Positions 8,229-17,043 of a stretch of 64,000 nucleotides of DNA are shown one piece after another; the stretch's first letter is position 1; each line of letters begins with the position of its first letter. Origin of the DNA: Parundibacterium terreum (GTDB taxonomy: Bacteria > Pseudomonadota > Gammaproteobacteria > Burkholderiales > Burkholderiaceae_D); contig NZ_BMED01000001.1 of assembly GCF_014636315.1 (NCBI RefSeq), positions 316 through 64,315 of the forward strand, written 5' to 3'. Below the pieces are notes generated by a model that was given only the letters and a program-made list of their open reading frames with translations, was not told where the DNA came from and did no database searches. Both the position numbers and the translations under genes were made by a program.

Positions 8229-8972
8229 ATGACCCATAAGCCCTTTTTTATTTTTGTTTTCATGTTGCTGGCAGCAGGGGGTAGTGCTGCGCAGTCCAAT
8301 GACAATGAAATGCAAAAAAGACAGAGCTTGATCGCGTCTGAAAAGCAGGAAGGTGACTGGATCAGTTACCGGGATGTTTACCGGTTGATGATACGTTTTG
8401 AAAAGTATGGCAAGCCCAAGCAGTTTATCCAGAATAACTATCAAATCACGCCCCTGGACAGGAGGGCATCGCTGGATGACTTGCATCTGGTGCTGAATGG
8501 GAAAACGGTGCGCCTCAATCTGCCTATCGACGGTGTGGGCCGGGTTGCGATTCCGCTATTGAAAACCGCTTACGATGAAAATGCGGAACTGAGCCTGAAT
8601 CGCAAGACGAATCTGTTCAGCTTCCAGACCCGCATTTCCATCATTGTCCGTGCCGATGGCATATATGAGACCGGCGATCTGCAAACGGCCTGTGAGCAGG
8701 CTTTAAACTATCTGCGGTATACGGGAGAGGTTTCTTCCTCCGGCAAAAAATGCACAGGCGTGAAATTCTCGTATGCGAAGAATGCCGGCGATGTTGCGGT
8801 CAGCTTCAGGTCGAATGGTAAATTGACACCTTTGCCTGTAAGGGACGGACCAGCTTTTTCAGATGATGCTGCGACATTCAAGACGGTGAGCTATCGCTTT
8901 GCCGATTGGCCTGAGCGTGGCCAGATCATTATTCAAAATGCGCCGATTGCGATTGCCGCCTTGTTCGACTAG
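8229..8972 (+). CDS. Secreted periplasmic protein of unknown function
   Basis: The protein has 247 residues with a clear signal peptide (MTHKPFFIFVFMLLAAGGSAAQ). The mature part is mostly beta-strand, with DWISYRDVYRLMIRFEKYGKP near the start and two Cys (in QTACEQ and KKCTGV) that could form a disulfide. It shows no enzyme motif that I recognise. The immediate position after mipA suggests a shared operon under the upstream two-component system. It may be related to uncharacterised DUF2987-type periplasmic proteins, but this is a weak impression. Confidence 0.75.
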   Translation: MTHKPFFIFVFMLLAAGGSAAQSNDNEMQKRQSLIASEKQEGDWISYRDVYRLMIRFEKYGKPKQFIQNNYQITPLDRRASLDDLHLVLNGKTVRLNLPIDGVGRVAIPLLKTAYDENAELSLNRKTNLFSFQTRISIIVRADGIYETGDLQTACEQALNYLRYTGEVSSSGKKCTGVKFSYAKNAGDVAVSFRSNGKLTPLPVRDGPAFSDDAATFKTVSYRFADWPERGQIIIQNAPIAIAALFD

Positions 8973-9037
8973 GCATGCCAATTACTTTGCTGTCATGCCC
9001 GATGACAGCGTGTTCCACATCAGGCGTCCCAGTCATC

Positions 9038-9772
9038 CTAGTAAACCTGCGCTGCATGCAGCTTGTCCAGTATCCTTGATTTCAAAGCTGCAGTATCAGA
9101 ATCCGTGCGCTGCCTTGGCCTGGCAAGCGGGACGCTAAACTCGGCATGCAGGGATTGTGGTGCCGAACCCAGCATGACGATACGGTCGCTCAGATAGACC
9201 GCTTCGTCAATGTCATGGGTAACCAGCAGCACGCTTAGACCATGCTGGTGTGCGATCTGAGCCAGCAAATCCTGCAATTTCATGCGGGTAAAAGCGTCAA
9301 CAGCGGAAAAAGGTTCATCCAGCAGCAGCACACGCGGGCGAGTGAACAGGCCGCGCGCGATGGCAACCCGTTGTGCCTGGCCCCCGGAGAGTTGTTTCGG
9401 CAACGCATCGGCATACCCATCCAGGCCGACTTCTTCCAGCAAGCTCGCTACCAGAGGATGCTTGCGTTCGGAGCGTCCGAGATCGAAGGCGATATTCTCC
9501 GCAACCGTCAGCCACGGGAATAGACGAGGCTCCTGAAAAATGAATCCTATATCCCGGCTCACTCCTTTCAGCGTGGTGCCGTCAAGCCGGACACTGCCAC
9601 GGAAAAGTTTGTCGAGGCCGGCGACGATGGAGAGCAAGCTGCTTTTCCCACACCCGCTGGCGCCAATCAGGCTGACGATTTCACCCTGTCCAAGCTGCAA
9701 CTGCACGTTGCGCAAAACCTCACGCTCGCCGTAGTTTTTTTCATGGATGCTGATGTCCAGCAGGGAGCTCAT
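9038..9772 (-). CDS. ABC transporter ATPase, sulfonate/taurine/nitrate type (SsuB-like)
   Basis: The protein has 244 residues: Walker A GASGCGKSS near residue 37, Q-loop FIFQEPRLFPW, signature LSGGQAQRVAIARG, Walker B LLLDEPFSAVD and switch His in LLVTHDIDEA. The FQEPRLFPWLTV pattern is typical of the SsuB/TauB/NrtD group. It is the last gene of the leftward sulfur cluster and overlaps the permease by four bases (ATGA). It energises import through the permease at 9769-10605. Aliphatic sulfonate or sulfate-ester is the expected substrate class from context; the exact ligand is not readable. Confidence 0.92.
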   Translation of the reverse strand: MSSLLDISIHEKNYGEREVLRNVQLQLGQGEIVSLIGASGCGKSSLLSIVAGLDKLFRGSVRLDGTTLKGVSRDIGFIFQEPRLFPWLTVAENIAFDLGRSERKHPLVASLLEEVGLDGYADALPKQLSGGQAQRVAIARGLFTRPRVLLLDEPFSAVDAFTRMKLQDLLAQIAHQHGLSVLLVTHDIDEAVYLSDRIVMLGSAPQSLHAEFSVPLARPRQRTDSDTAALKSRILDKLHAAQVY

Positions 9773-10605
9773 GGCAAATCCTGTACAGAATTGGCAAAGC
9801 TATCGCGCCACGACAAAAGGCGACTCTCCAGTTTGATCATTAGCCTGTCGCTGATTTTTCCTAGCACTGCCAGCAACACGATAGCTGCCAGTACGATATC
9901 GGCACGGCTGGTTTCACGTCCGTCTGAAAGCAGGTAGCCAAGTCCTTTGCTGGCAGCGATCAACTCTGCCGCGACCATGAACATCCACGCCAGGCTGAGT
10001 CCATTGCGCAGCCCGGTCAAAAGCGATGGCAGTGCTGCCGGAAGCAAAACCCGGTAAGCCAGGGCGGGGCGGCGCAGGCGATACAACTGTGCAACTTCGA
10101 TCAGTTTGCGGTCTACACCGCGTATGCCGGAGACAGTGCCCATATAGACCGGGAAAAAAGCACCGATGGCGATCAGCACCAGTTTGGGCGCTTCATCTAT
10201 GCCCAGCCATAGCAGTAACAGGGGAACCCAGGCCAGGGATGGGATCGCGCGCAATGCCTGGAAGCTGGGGTCGAGTATTAGCTCCATGCGTTTGCTTAAA
10301 CCCACTAGCGACCCTATGACAACAGCGAGTAGGCTGCCCGCCAGAAAACCAGCGATAACCCGTAAGGTACTCGCTGCCATGTGACCGGCCAGCCCATGCT
10401 GAGCGAGGTAGGAGATGGTATTCAGAATCTCGGTGGGTGCAGGCAGCAGGTTTGCCGGAATCAGGCCGGAGCGAACGCCTATCTCCGCGACAAGCAAGGC
10501 GGTGAATGGCAGCAGCGCACCAAGCAGCGCCGCTGGGATGCGTCTTTTGCTTTCCGGTTGCCGATTTATCGCTGATATGTCCAGCTTGACCGATCTGGTG
10601 TTCAT
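9769..10605 (-). CDS. ABC transporter permease, SsuC-like
   Basis: The protein has 278 residues with a BPD_transp_1 fold of about six membrane helices. The EAA coupling loop includes EVAQLYRLRRPALAYRVLLPAALPSLLTGLR, which contacts the ATPase. The motif ALRAIPSLAWVPLLLLWLGIDE is characteristic of the sulfonate/nitrate/taurine permease family. It is translationally coupled to the ATPase downstream and lies 31 bases after the binding-protein gene. Confidence 0.92.
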   Translation of the reverse strand: MNTRSVKLDISAINRQPESKRRIPAALLGALLPFTALLVAEIGVRSGLIPANLLPAPTEILNTISYLAQHGLAGHMAASTLRVIAGFLAGSLLAVVIGSLVGLSKRMELILDPSFQALRAIPSLAWVPLLLLWLGIDEAPKLVLIAIGAFFPVYMGTVSGIRGVDRKLIEVAQLYRLRRPALAYRVLLPAALPSLLTGLRNGLSLAWMFMVAAELIAASKGLGYLLSDGRETSRADIVLAAIVLLAVLGKISDRLMIKLESRLLSWRDSFANSVQDLP

Positions 10606-10636
10606 TGTGTGCTTTCTGGGCCCTGTCTCATTCGTA

Positions 10637-11620
10637 TCAAGTGCGGGTAATCAGCGGTTGGGAAAACCGAGTGTCTACCAGATCCAGGATCACGCGATTC
10701 AAGTCGGTGCCCGCCTTGACCAGTGCTTCATCCTGCAGGATGGGCGCCGCCAACTGTAATGCCTTCACATGCTCGCTGGATGGCAGCGGGTTGCTGAAAT
10801 CGCTGCGCAGCTTGATCTGCAGCAGCGCGACCGGCAGGCTGACCTTGGCCTCTTCAGACAATATCCTGGCAGCATCGGCAGGGTTGGCGATGATCCAAAG
10901 GCGGGCACGCTCGTAAGCGCGGATGACTCGCGCTGTTTCTGCAGGATGGGCTGCCAGAAAATCTTCACGCGCATTCAGAAAGCCATAGGTGTTGAATGCC
11001 ACGTTGCGGTAGATCAGGCGCGATCCTGATTCCAGTTCGCTGGCCGCCATATGCGGGTCCAGGCCGGCCCAGGCATCGACCTTGCCTTGCTCAAGGGCGA
11101 TCCTGCCGTCGGCGTGCTGCAGGCTGATATGTTCAATATCACTGCGCTTCAGGCCAGCCACCTTCAGGGAGCGCAGCAGGAACAGATAGGGGTCGGTGCC
11201 TTTGGTTGCCGCAATCTTTTTTCCTTTCAGGTCCGCCAGGCTGCGTATGCCTGAGTCCTTGCGGACGACCAGTGCGGTCCATTCCGGACGCGAAAAAATA
11301 TACGGCGTCTTGATCGGCGTGCCGTTTGCTTTTGCCAGCAAAGCGGCAAGTCCCGCGCTGGAACCTATGTCTATGCTGTTGGCATTCAAGTACTCCAGCG
11401 CGCGGTTGCTGCCTGCGCTCAACACCCACTTGATGCTGGTGCCATCCGCCTTGAAATCTTCCTCCAGCCAGCCGAATCTGCGCAGCACCAGGCTGGTAGG
11501 AGAGTAATAGGCATAATCCAGCCTCAGCTCTTTTAGCGGCGATGCGGCCTGTACCAGTCCTGGAAAAACGGTGGCTGCGGCGCTGCCGGCAGCAAGTTGG
11601 AGCAGTGTTCTGCGTTGCAT
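10637..11620 (-). CDS. Periplasmic sulfonate-type substrate-binding protein (SsuA-like)
   Basis: The protein has 327 residues with a Tat-like or Sec signal (MQRRTLLQLAAGSAAATVFPGLVQA). The rest is the NMT1/SsuA-type two-lobed fold: LRLDYAYYSPTSLVLRRFG, GSNRALEYLNANSIDIGSSA, LKGKKIAATKGTDPYLFLLR. It delivers substrate to the permease/ATPase pair encoded downstream. Residues that would decide between sulfonate, sulfate ester and taurine cannot be read directly. It follows the flavin monooxygenase gene by 38 bases. Confidence 0.9.
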   Translation of the reverse strand: MQRRTLLQLAAGSAAATVFPGLVQAASPLKELRLDYAYYSPTSLVLRRFGWLEEDFKADGTSIKWVLSAGSNRALEYLNANSIDIGSSAGLAALLAKANGTPIKTPYIFSRPEWTALVVRKDSGIRSLADLKGKKIAATKGTDPYLFLLRSLKVAGLKRSDIEHISLQHADGRIALEQGKVDAWAGLDPHMAASELESGSRLIYRNVAFNTYGFLNAREDFLAAHPAETARVIRAYERARLWIIANPADAARILSEEAKVSLPVALLQIKLRSDFSNPLPSSEHVKALQLAAPILQDEALVKAGTDLNRVILDLVDTRFSQPLITRT

Positions 11621-11658
11621 GATGTCTTTCTAAAGCGAGTGAATTAAGTGAATGAGTT

Positions 11659-13044
11659 TTATGCTGCCGTTTGCAGCGGTGGATCGATCTTTACCTGCCG
11701 CCCGGCATGCTGCGGATGCAGGTAAGGGCCTGCGCCAAACAATTGATGGCGTAGCGTGCCGCCGCTGTATTCGGTGCGGTAGCAGCTACGCCGCTGTAGT
11801 TCCGGTACGATGAAGTCGACCACATCGCGCATGGTTTCATGCGCGATGGCGAAAGCCAGGTTAAAGCCGTCGATACCGGTTTCTTCCATCCAGGCCTGCA
11901 ACTGGTCAGCCACCTGAGCCGCATCGCCCACGATGACAGGGCCGCGCCCGCCGAGGCTGATGTATTCCGCGGCTTCCCTTACCGTCCATTTGCGCGTCGG
12001 GTCTGCGGCACTGAAGGAAGCTAGCGCGGAGCGCCCGGCATCCGACTCTATGTAATCAATCGTCGCGTCCAGAGGGAAACGCGAGAAATCGACCCCCGTC
12101 CAGCCTGATAGCAGCGCGAGTGCCGCATCGATATTGATGTAGCTGCGGTAGTCTTCATATTTTGCTTGCGCTTCGGTTGCCGTTTTCCCCGTGATGATCA
12201 GCGCCTGCGCGTAAATCAGCAGACGGTCGGCATCGCGCCCCGTTGCATGGGCGGCTGCCCGGGTGTCTTCCACATAACGGCGGACGACTTTCTTGCTGGG
12301 ACCGCTGACAAAGGTGCATTCGGCGTGGCGTGCGGCAAAAGCCGTACCACGCGGTGAGGTGCCGGCCTGGTACAGCAAAGGGGTACGCTGCGGCGACGGC
12401 TCGCATAAATGAAAGCCGGGCACCTGGTAGTAGCGTCCATGGTGATTGATAGGATGTACTTTGGCCGGATCGGTATACACGCCATGTTGCTTGTCATTGA
12501 TGACGGCATCGTCTTCCCAGCTTTTTTCCCACAATTTGTAGACCACATCCAGATATTCATCCGCCAGATCGTAGCGCTCGTCATGGCCCAGTTGCCGGTC
12601 CAGCCCAAGATTACGGGCTGCGCTATCCAGATAGCCGGTGACGATATTCCAGCCTATGCGGCCTCGGCTGAGATGATCCAGCGTGGAGATGCGGCGCGCG
12701 AAAGTGTAGGGATGCTCATAGGTGAGGGCGCAGGTGACGCCAAAACCCAGATGTGTAGTCGCCGACGCCATCAAAGGCACTAGCGCTAGCGGGTCGTTGA
12801 GTGGTACCTGTACCGCATGTGTCAAAGCCGCGTCAGCGCTGCCCTGATAAACGTCATATACACCCAGTACATCCGCCAGGAACAGCGCATCAAAGCGGCC
12901 AGCCTCCAGCAGCCGCGCCAATTCCGTCCAATGGTCGGGATCGGTATAGCGATGACTATGGTCCCGCGGGTGTGCCCACATGCCGGGAGACTGGTGGCCC
13001 ACGGTGTTCATCTGGAAAGCGTTGAAACGTATTTGTTTGCCCAT
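11659..13044 (-). CDS. FMN-dependent monooxygenase, bacterial luciferase-like, NtaA/DszA type
   Basis: The protein has 461 residues, the length of the NtaA/SnaA/DszA branch rather than the shorter SsuD. Motifs include FNAFQMNTVGHQSPGMW, FDALFLADVLGVYD, GRIGWNIVTGYLDSAARNLG and LLYQAGTSPRGTAFAARHAE (FMN phosphate binding). Enzymes of this group use reduced FMN and O2 to cleave C-S, C-N or ring bonds of organosulfur compounds or chelators. Sitting among two importers and an SfnB-type flavoprotein, desulfurisation of an organosulfur compound is the likely job. No flavin reductase is encoded here, so FMNH2 must come from elsewhere. Confidence 0.9.
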   Translation of the reverse strand: MGKQIRFNAFQMNTVGHQSPGMWAHPRDHSHRYTDPDHWTELARLLEAGRFDALFLADVLGVYDVYQGSADAALTHAVQVPLNDPLALVPLMASATTHLGFGVTCALTYEHPYTFARRISTLDHLSRGRIGWNIVTGYLDSAARNLGLDRQLGHDERYDLADEYLDVVYKLWEKSWEDDAVINDKQHGVYTDPAKVHPINHHGRYYQVPGFHLCEPSPQRTPLLYQAGTSPRGTAFAARHAECTFVSGPSKKVVRRYVEDTRAAAHATGRDADRLLIYAQALIITGKTATEAQAKYEDYRSYINIDAALALLSGWTGVDFSRFPLDATIDYIESDAGRSALASFSAADPTRKWTVREAAEYISLGGRGPVIVGDAAQVADQLQAWMEETGIDGFNLAFAIAHETMRDVVDFIVPELQRRSCYRTEYSGGTLRHQLFGAGPYLHPQHAGRQVKIDPPLQTAA

Positions 13045-13053
13045 GATGCAGAA

Positions 13054-13899
13054 TTATTTGTTCGCGCTTTGCAAGGTTTGCTGATAGTCAGGCTTGGCAA
13101 AACCGGAGAAATACTTATTGGTGACATCTAGGAATTCCCTGGAACGATAGGCCGCTTCCAGATCTTTCACCCATTGTTTGCCTTTGTCTGCGGTGCGGAT
13201 AGCGACCAGGTTCTGGTAGGTTTCCGAGGTTTTTTCTACCGCCAGGGCTTCGGTCAGTTTCAGGCCGGACGCCAGTGCAAAATTGCCGTTGACGAAGGAG
13301 TAATCGGTATCCTGCAAGGAGCGCGGCAACTGTGCTGCTTCCAGCGGGATCAGTTTGATTTTCTTGATATTGTCGGCCACATCTTTATCCGATACGCGTA
13401 TCGGGTCATAGTTGGCTCGCAGCTTGATCCAGCCCAGTTGTTCCAGCAAGACCAGTGCGCGCGCCTGGTTGGTGGGATCATTGGGCAGCGCTACGGTCGT
13501 ACCTTCCTTCACTTCCGTCAGCGACTTGTGTTTTTTGCTGTAGATGGCGATTGGGGCAGTCGGCACCTTGATCAGTTCGCTTAATGCCAGCTTGTTGTCT
13601 GCTGCGAATTTGGTCAGGTAGATGATGTGCTGGAAGGCATTCGCATTTAACGCACCTTCGGCCAGTGCAAAATTCGGCTGTATGTAGTCATTGAATTCGA
13701 CGACTTTTACCTTGTAGCCCTGTTTTTCCAGGATGGGCTTGATGCCTAGCTTGACCTGATCCGCATAAGGGCCGGCGCTGGTGCCGATAACCAGTTCCTT
13801 GGGGTCATTGGCAAAGGAGGCCGTTGAGATAAAAGCGAGGCTTAGTGCGCTGGCGATTAGGGCGCGGCGTACGCTACTGGGGCGTGGATATCTGATCAT
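13054..13899 (-). CDS. MetQ/NlpA-family substrate-binding protein
   Basis: The protein has 281 residues. It has a Sec signal without a lipobox (SVRRALIASALSLAFISTASFA), unlike the usual MetQ lipoprotein. The mature fold follows the NlpA pattern: LVIGTSAGPYADQVKLGIKPIL, YIQPNFALAEGALNANAFQH, VALPNDPTNQARALVLLEQLG. AGGAG precedes the start. It partners the permease and ATPase upstream in the operon. In several proteobacteria MetNIQ-like systems in sulfur-starvation clusters import sulfur compounds other than methionine, and that is my inference here. Confidence 0.9.
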   Translation of the reverse strand: MIRYPRPSSVRRALIASALSLAFISTASFANDPKELVIGTSAGPYADQVKLGIKPILEKQGYKVKVVEFNDYIQPNFALAEGALNANAFQHIIYLTKFAADNKLALSELIKVPTAPIAIYSKKHKSLTEVKEGTTVALPNDPTNQARALVLLEQLGWIKLRANYDPIRVSDKDVADNIKKIKLIPLEAAQLPRSLQDTDYSFVNGNFALASGLKLTEALAVEKTSETYQNLVAIRTADKGKQWVKDLEAAYRSREFLDVTNKYFSGFAKPDYQQTLQSANK

Positions 13900-13979
13900 G
13901 ATCTATGCTCTCCTGGTTGAGTGATATTTATATGGCGTTGCTTTGGGGCTGATTTGGCGCTGATTTTTTGTTACCGTTT

Positions 13980-14642
13980 TTACCGCTTATCTATGAGTTT
14001 TGCGATGCCGGTACCGGTGAACTGAATTACCTGTACCAATGCGATCAGAATTGCCACGGTGGCTATCATGACGTCGGTCTGGAAGCGGTAATAACCGTAA
14101 CGGATGGCCAGATCGCCGATGCCGCCGCCACCGACCACGCCAGCTACGGCGGAATACGACAGGAAGCTGATTGATAAAACAGTGAGTGCCAATACCAGGC
14201 CGGACCTGGCTTCCACCAGCAAGACACGGACGATGATCTGGAATTCGGACGCGCCCATTGCATGTGCTGCCTCAATGACGCCGCGCGGCACTTCACGCAA
14301 ATTTTGCTCCACCAGCCGGGCGAAGTAGGGGATAGCGGCAAAGGATAGCGGCACTGCCGCAGCAAGCGGGCCTATCGAAGTGCCGGCTATGAACCGGGTA
14401 AAAGGCACCAAGGCCACCAGCAGGATAATGAAAGGGAAAGAACGCACCATATTGACGAACCAGCCCAATATGAATGCCAGGGGCCGGTTTTGTAGCGACT
14501 GGCCGTCCGCCACCAGAAACAGCAAAACTCCCAGAGGGCCGCCGATCAGCACGGCAGAGGATAGTCCTATCGCCAGCATGGTCAGGGTTTGACCGAACGC
14601 CGTCCACATTTCCGGTAGCAGATTGAGGATATTATCAAGCAT
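13980..14642 (-). CDS. MetI-type ABC transporter permease
   Basis: The protein has 220 residues starting at MLDNILNLLPEMWTAFGQTL. The ATG at 14642 overlaps the ATPase stop by eight bases, the normal coupling in metNI operons; longer starts would run deep into the ATPase gene. It has about five membrane helices, and the EAA loop is in REVPRGVIEAAHAMGASEFQI. Typical MetI text is seen at GLSSAVLIGGPLGVLL and LSYSAVAGVVGGGGIGDLAIRYG. It works with the ATPase at 14635-15444 and the binding protein at 13054-13899. Confidence 0.92.
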   Translation of the reverse strand: MLDNILNLLPEMWTAFGQTLTMLAIGLSSAVLIGGPLGVLLFLVADGQSLQNRPLAFILGWFVNMVRSFPFIILLVALVPFTRFIAGTSIGPLAAAVPLSFAAIPYFARLVEQNLREVPRGVIEAAHAMGASEFQIIVRVLLVEARSGLVLALTVLSISFLSYSAVAGVVGGGGIGDLAIRYGYYRFQTDVMIATVAILIALVQVIQFTGTGIAKLIDKR

Positions 14643-15444
14643 ACGCGAGCTCCTTATGTGGCAGGGATGCCTGCTTGCCGTGATGAACCAACTCGCGCCC
14701 CAGAGCAGTTTTGCGTACCGTATTGGTTTCGTGCAGCGCAAACTGCTCCGCGATGACTCCGTCTTCAATCACCGCCACGTGATTGCAGATGGCGTTCAAC
14801 ACGGATAATTCATGACTGACGATGACGATAGTGACACCCAGGCGGCGATTGATGTCACGCAAGGTATCCAGCAGAGAACGGGTGGTTTCCGCATCAAGGG
14901 CGGAAGTAGGCTCATCGCATAGCAGTACTGCGGGGCGGCTTGCCAGTGCGCGGGCAATCGCAACTCTTTGTTTTTGCCCTCCGGATAATTGCGCCGGATA
15001 GCTGTCCAACTTGTCTGAAAGATCCACCAGCTTCAGGCATTCATTGACGCGCGTAGCGATTTCTGCGGCAGGCACGCTCCCGTGTATTTTTAGCGGGAAA
15101 GCGACGTTGTCGAACACGCTGGCATTTTGCAGCAGGTTGAATTGCTGGAAAATCATGCCTATATTTTGCCGCGCGTCCCGTAACTCCCGCTTGCCCAGGC
15201 TGGTAAGCTCGCGCCCGGCCACGGTCACAGCACCGCTATCGGGTTTTTCCAGCAGGTTGATCAGACGTAGCAGGGTGGACTTGCCGGCCCCGCTTTTACC
15301 TATCAGCCCAAAGATATCGCCTTGCTGTATGTCCAGCGATACCGATTTGATGGCATGGAATGGCTTGCCACGTGATGGAAAAAAGGATTTGCTGACTGCT
15401 TTGACCTGGATCACTGGCCCAAGTTGTAAGGAGGTGTTTGGCAT
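14635..15444 (-). CDS. MetN-type ABC ATPase lacking the C-terminal NIL domain
   Basis: The protein has 269 residues: Walker A LIGKSGAGKSTLLRLIN, Q-loop MIFQQFNLL, signature LSGGQKQRVAIARAL, Walker B VLLCDEPTSALDAET and switch VIVSHELSVLNAI. Canonical MetN is about 340 residues, with a C-terminal ACT-like NIL domain that binds methionine and blocks transport. Here the chain ends soon after the nucleotide-binding domain, so methionine trans-inhibition should be absent. This fits a role in sulfur scavenging rather than methionine homeostasis. It overlaps the permease start by eight bases. Confidence 0.92.
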   Translation of the reverse strand: MPNTSLQLGPVIQVKAVSKSFFPSRGKPFHAIKSVSLDIQQGDIFGLIGKSGAGKSTLLRLINLLEKPDSGAVTVAGRELTSLGKRELRDARQNIGMIFQQFNLLQNASVFDNVAFPLKIHGSVPAAEIATRVNECLKLVDLSDKLDSYPAQLSGGQKQRVAIARALASRPAVLLCDEPTSALDAETTRSLLDTLRDINRRLGVTIVIVSHELSVLNAICNHVAVIEDGVIAEQFALHETNTVRKTALGRELVHHGKQASLPHKELAYA

Positions 15445-15450
15445 TTTGTA

Positions 15451-16662
15451 TCAGGAGTATGCTGTTGGCTCTGGCAGCGTGCCTTCCAGCACGTAGCGGC
15501 CCAGATCGCGCAGCTTGTAATCAATAGGGTCGTGCAAGGTATGGACACGGACATTGCGCCAGAAGCGGTCAAAGCCGTAGCGCGCCGAAGTAGAGCTTGC
15601 TCCTGTCAGCTCAAACATCTGGCTGCTTACTTCTATGCCCGCGCGATGTGCCAGGCACTTAGCCTCTGCCACGGCGATAGCCAGTTCTCCGCGGTCGCGC
15701 GCGGTAACCAATGCTCCCTTGCGGAACGCCTTTTCCAGTTCGCCGGCGGCGTGGTCGGCCAGCACTGTGGCGGGGCGCAGTAGCAGCCAGAGCTCGCCGT
15801 AGCGATGCTGTATAAATGGATCGGTGCTTGCCTTATCCACGCCGGAAGCAAACCAGGGGCGGGATTGTTTGCGGGTATAGCCGGTCGCAGCATCAAAGGC
15901 ACCGAGGCCTATGCCAAGGTAAAGGTTTGCCATGATCAGTTGTGCCACCTGAGAGCGCAGGGTTGCCTGCGGTGTTGCCACCTGAGATGGCGCTTGCAAG
16001 ACCAGATCAGCTGGAAGCTGCACCTTACTAAAGTGCACATTGCCACTGTCCGTCTGGCGCTGGCCGAAGGAATCCCAATCGGCTTTGACGCTGATACCGT
16101 CTGCTGCTGTTGGTAATACGCCGATCAGCGCGCTTTGGGATGTTTCATCCCAGGCAGAAATAGTCAGCCAGTCCGAACCCACCGATCCGGAAGAAAAGCT
16201 TTTAATGCCGTCAATGAGAAAACCGTCTTCATTGGCGGTGGCGAGGGTGCGCCTGTCCAAAGGGTTGAGTGCATTACCCCAGAACAGGCGTTCTTCAACT
16301 GTTTTCTGCAATAGCTGGCGCTGCTGCTGCGCATTGCCATATAGCTGTATGCCAGCCAGTTGCAGATGATGGAAGCCGAATACATGGGCCAATGCACTGT
16401 CCGCCTGCGCCAGGATGCGGATGACCTGATAGACCGTAGGCCAATCCGCCCCCTGGCCGCCAAATTCAGTGGGAACAGACAGGGTCAGCAAACCGGATTC
16501 GCGTATCCACTCGCGTTCCTGGGCTGCGTGTCCTCCTTGCTGGTCGCGCGCGACTGCCGTCTCTGCCAGGCGTGCGGCAAGCGTGCTGGCAATATAGAGG
16601 GGATCGTTTTCAGCGACTTCGTTTTGATCTTGCTGAGGGGATAGTATAAGTGCGGGCGACAT
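15451..16662 (-). CDS. SfnB/DszC-like flavin-dependent oxidoreductase (acyl-CoA dehydrogenase fold)
   Basis: 403 residues from the ATG at 16662 (420 if the ATG at 16713 is used; neither has a strong ribosome site). The acyl-CoA dehydrogenase fold is seen in LPTEFGGQGADWPTVYQVIR, GNALNPLDRRTLAT, IDGIKSFSSGSVGSDWLT and the C-terminal ELTGASSTSARYGFDRFWRNVRVHTLHDPI. The last segment is typical of the SfnB/DszC branch, which oxygenates sulfur compounds or supports their use with FMNH2 rather than dehydrogenating acyl-CoA. It is the first gene of the leftward cluster of eight genes. It probably feeds the DszA-like monooxygenase in a two-step desulfurisation. Confidence 0.88.
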   Translation of the reverse strand: MSPALILSPQQDQNEVAENDPLYIASTLAARLAETAVARDQQGGHAAQEREWIRESGLLTLSVPTEFGGQGADWPTVYQVIRILAQADSALAHVFGFHHLQLAGIQLYGNAQQQRQLLQKTVEERLFWGNALNPLDRRTLATANEDGFLIDGIKSFSSGSVGSDWLTISAWDETSQSALIGVLPTAADGISVKADWDSFGQRQTDSGNVHFSKVQLPADLVLQAPSQVATPQATLRSQVAQLIMANLYLGIGLGAFDAATGYTRKQSRPWFASGVDKASTDPFIQHRYGELWLLLRPATVLADHAAGELEKAFRKGALVTARDRGELAIAVAEAKCLAHRAGIEVSSQMFELTGASSTSARYGFDRFWRNVRVHTLHDPIDYKLRDLGRYVLEGTLPEPTAYS

Positions 16663-16909
16663 GACAGACCTGACACGAGTGTGGTTGCGATGACTTAGTA
16701 TTGCATCGCCCATACCTGCTCGTACACGAAGAAATCCAGCTTTGCTTATGCGGAAATTTACTATCTCAGCGGTAGCAGGTTAAGTCGGGGCTTAGTGCGG
16801 CGGCGGTCGGTAAGGCGAAAGCTGATCGATTCAGTGAGTTTGTTACGTGACTTTCCGTGGAGGCAGGAGCGCATACACCGGCTGTGCCAACCCTTTTCTG
16901 ACGTCCTAC

Positions 16910-16922
16910 ATGAAAATTTCAT
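16910..16922. promoter_or_regulatory. Inverted repeat in the gap upstream of the sulfur cluster
   Basis: ATGAAA-A-TTTCAT is a perfect 13-base inverted repeat in the 381-base gene-free stretch 16663-17043, within an AT-rich patch (TTTAATATAATTTTTG). The gap must carry the promoter of the leftward sulfur operon and the end of the sensor-kinase transcript. A role as an operator is a guess. Confidence 0.25.
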
Positions 16923-17043
16923 TTAATATAATTTTTGACGTGCCATGATGCATAGGCGGCAGGCAAAGCATCGCCCTTGGAGTTTTCGCGACCTAGCTTG
17001 CATTTGTGTAGATTTACTTTTTTGCCGGAACTGCTTAATTTTA

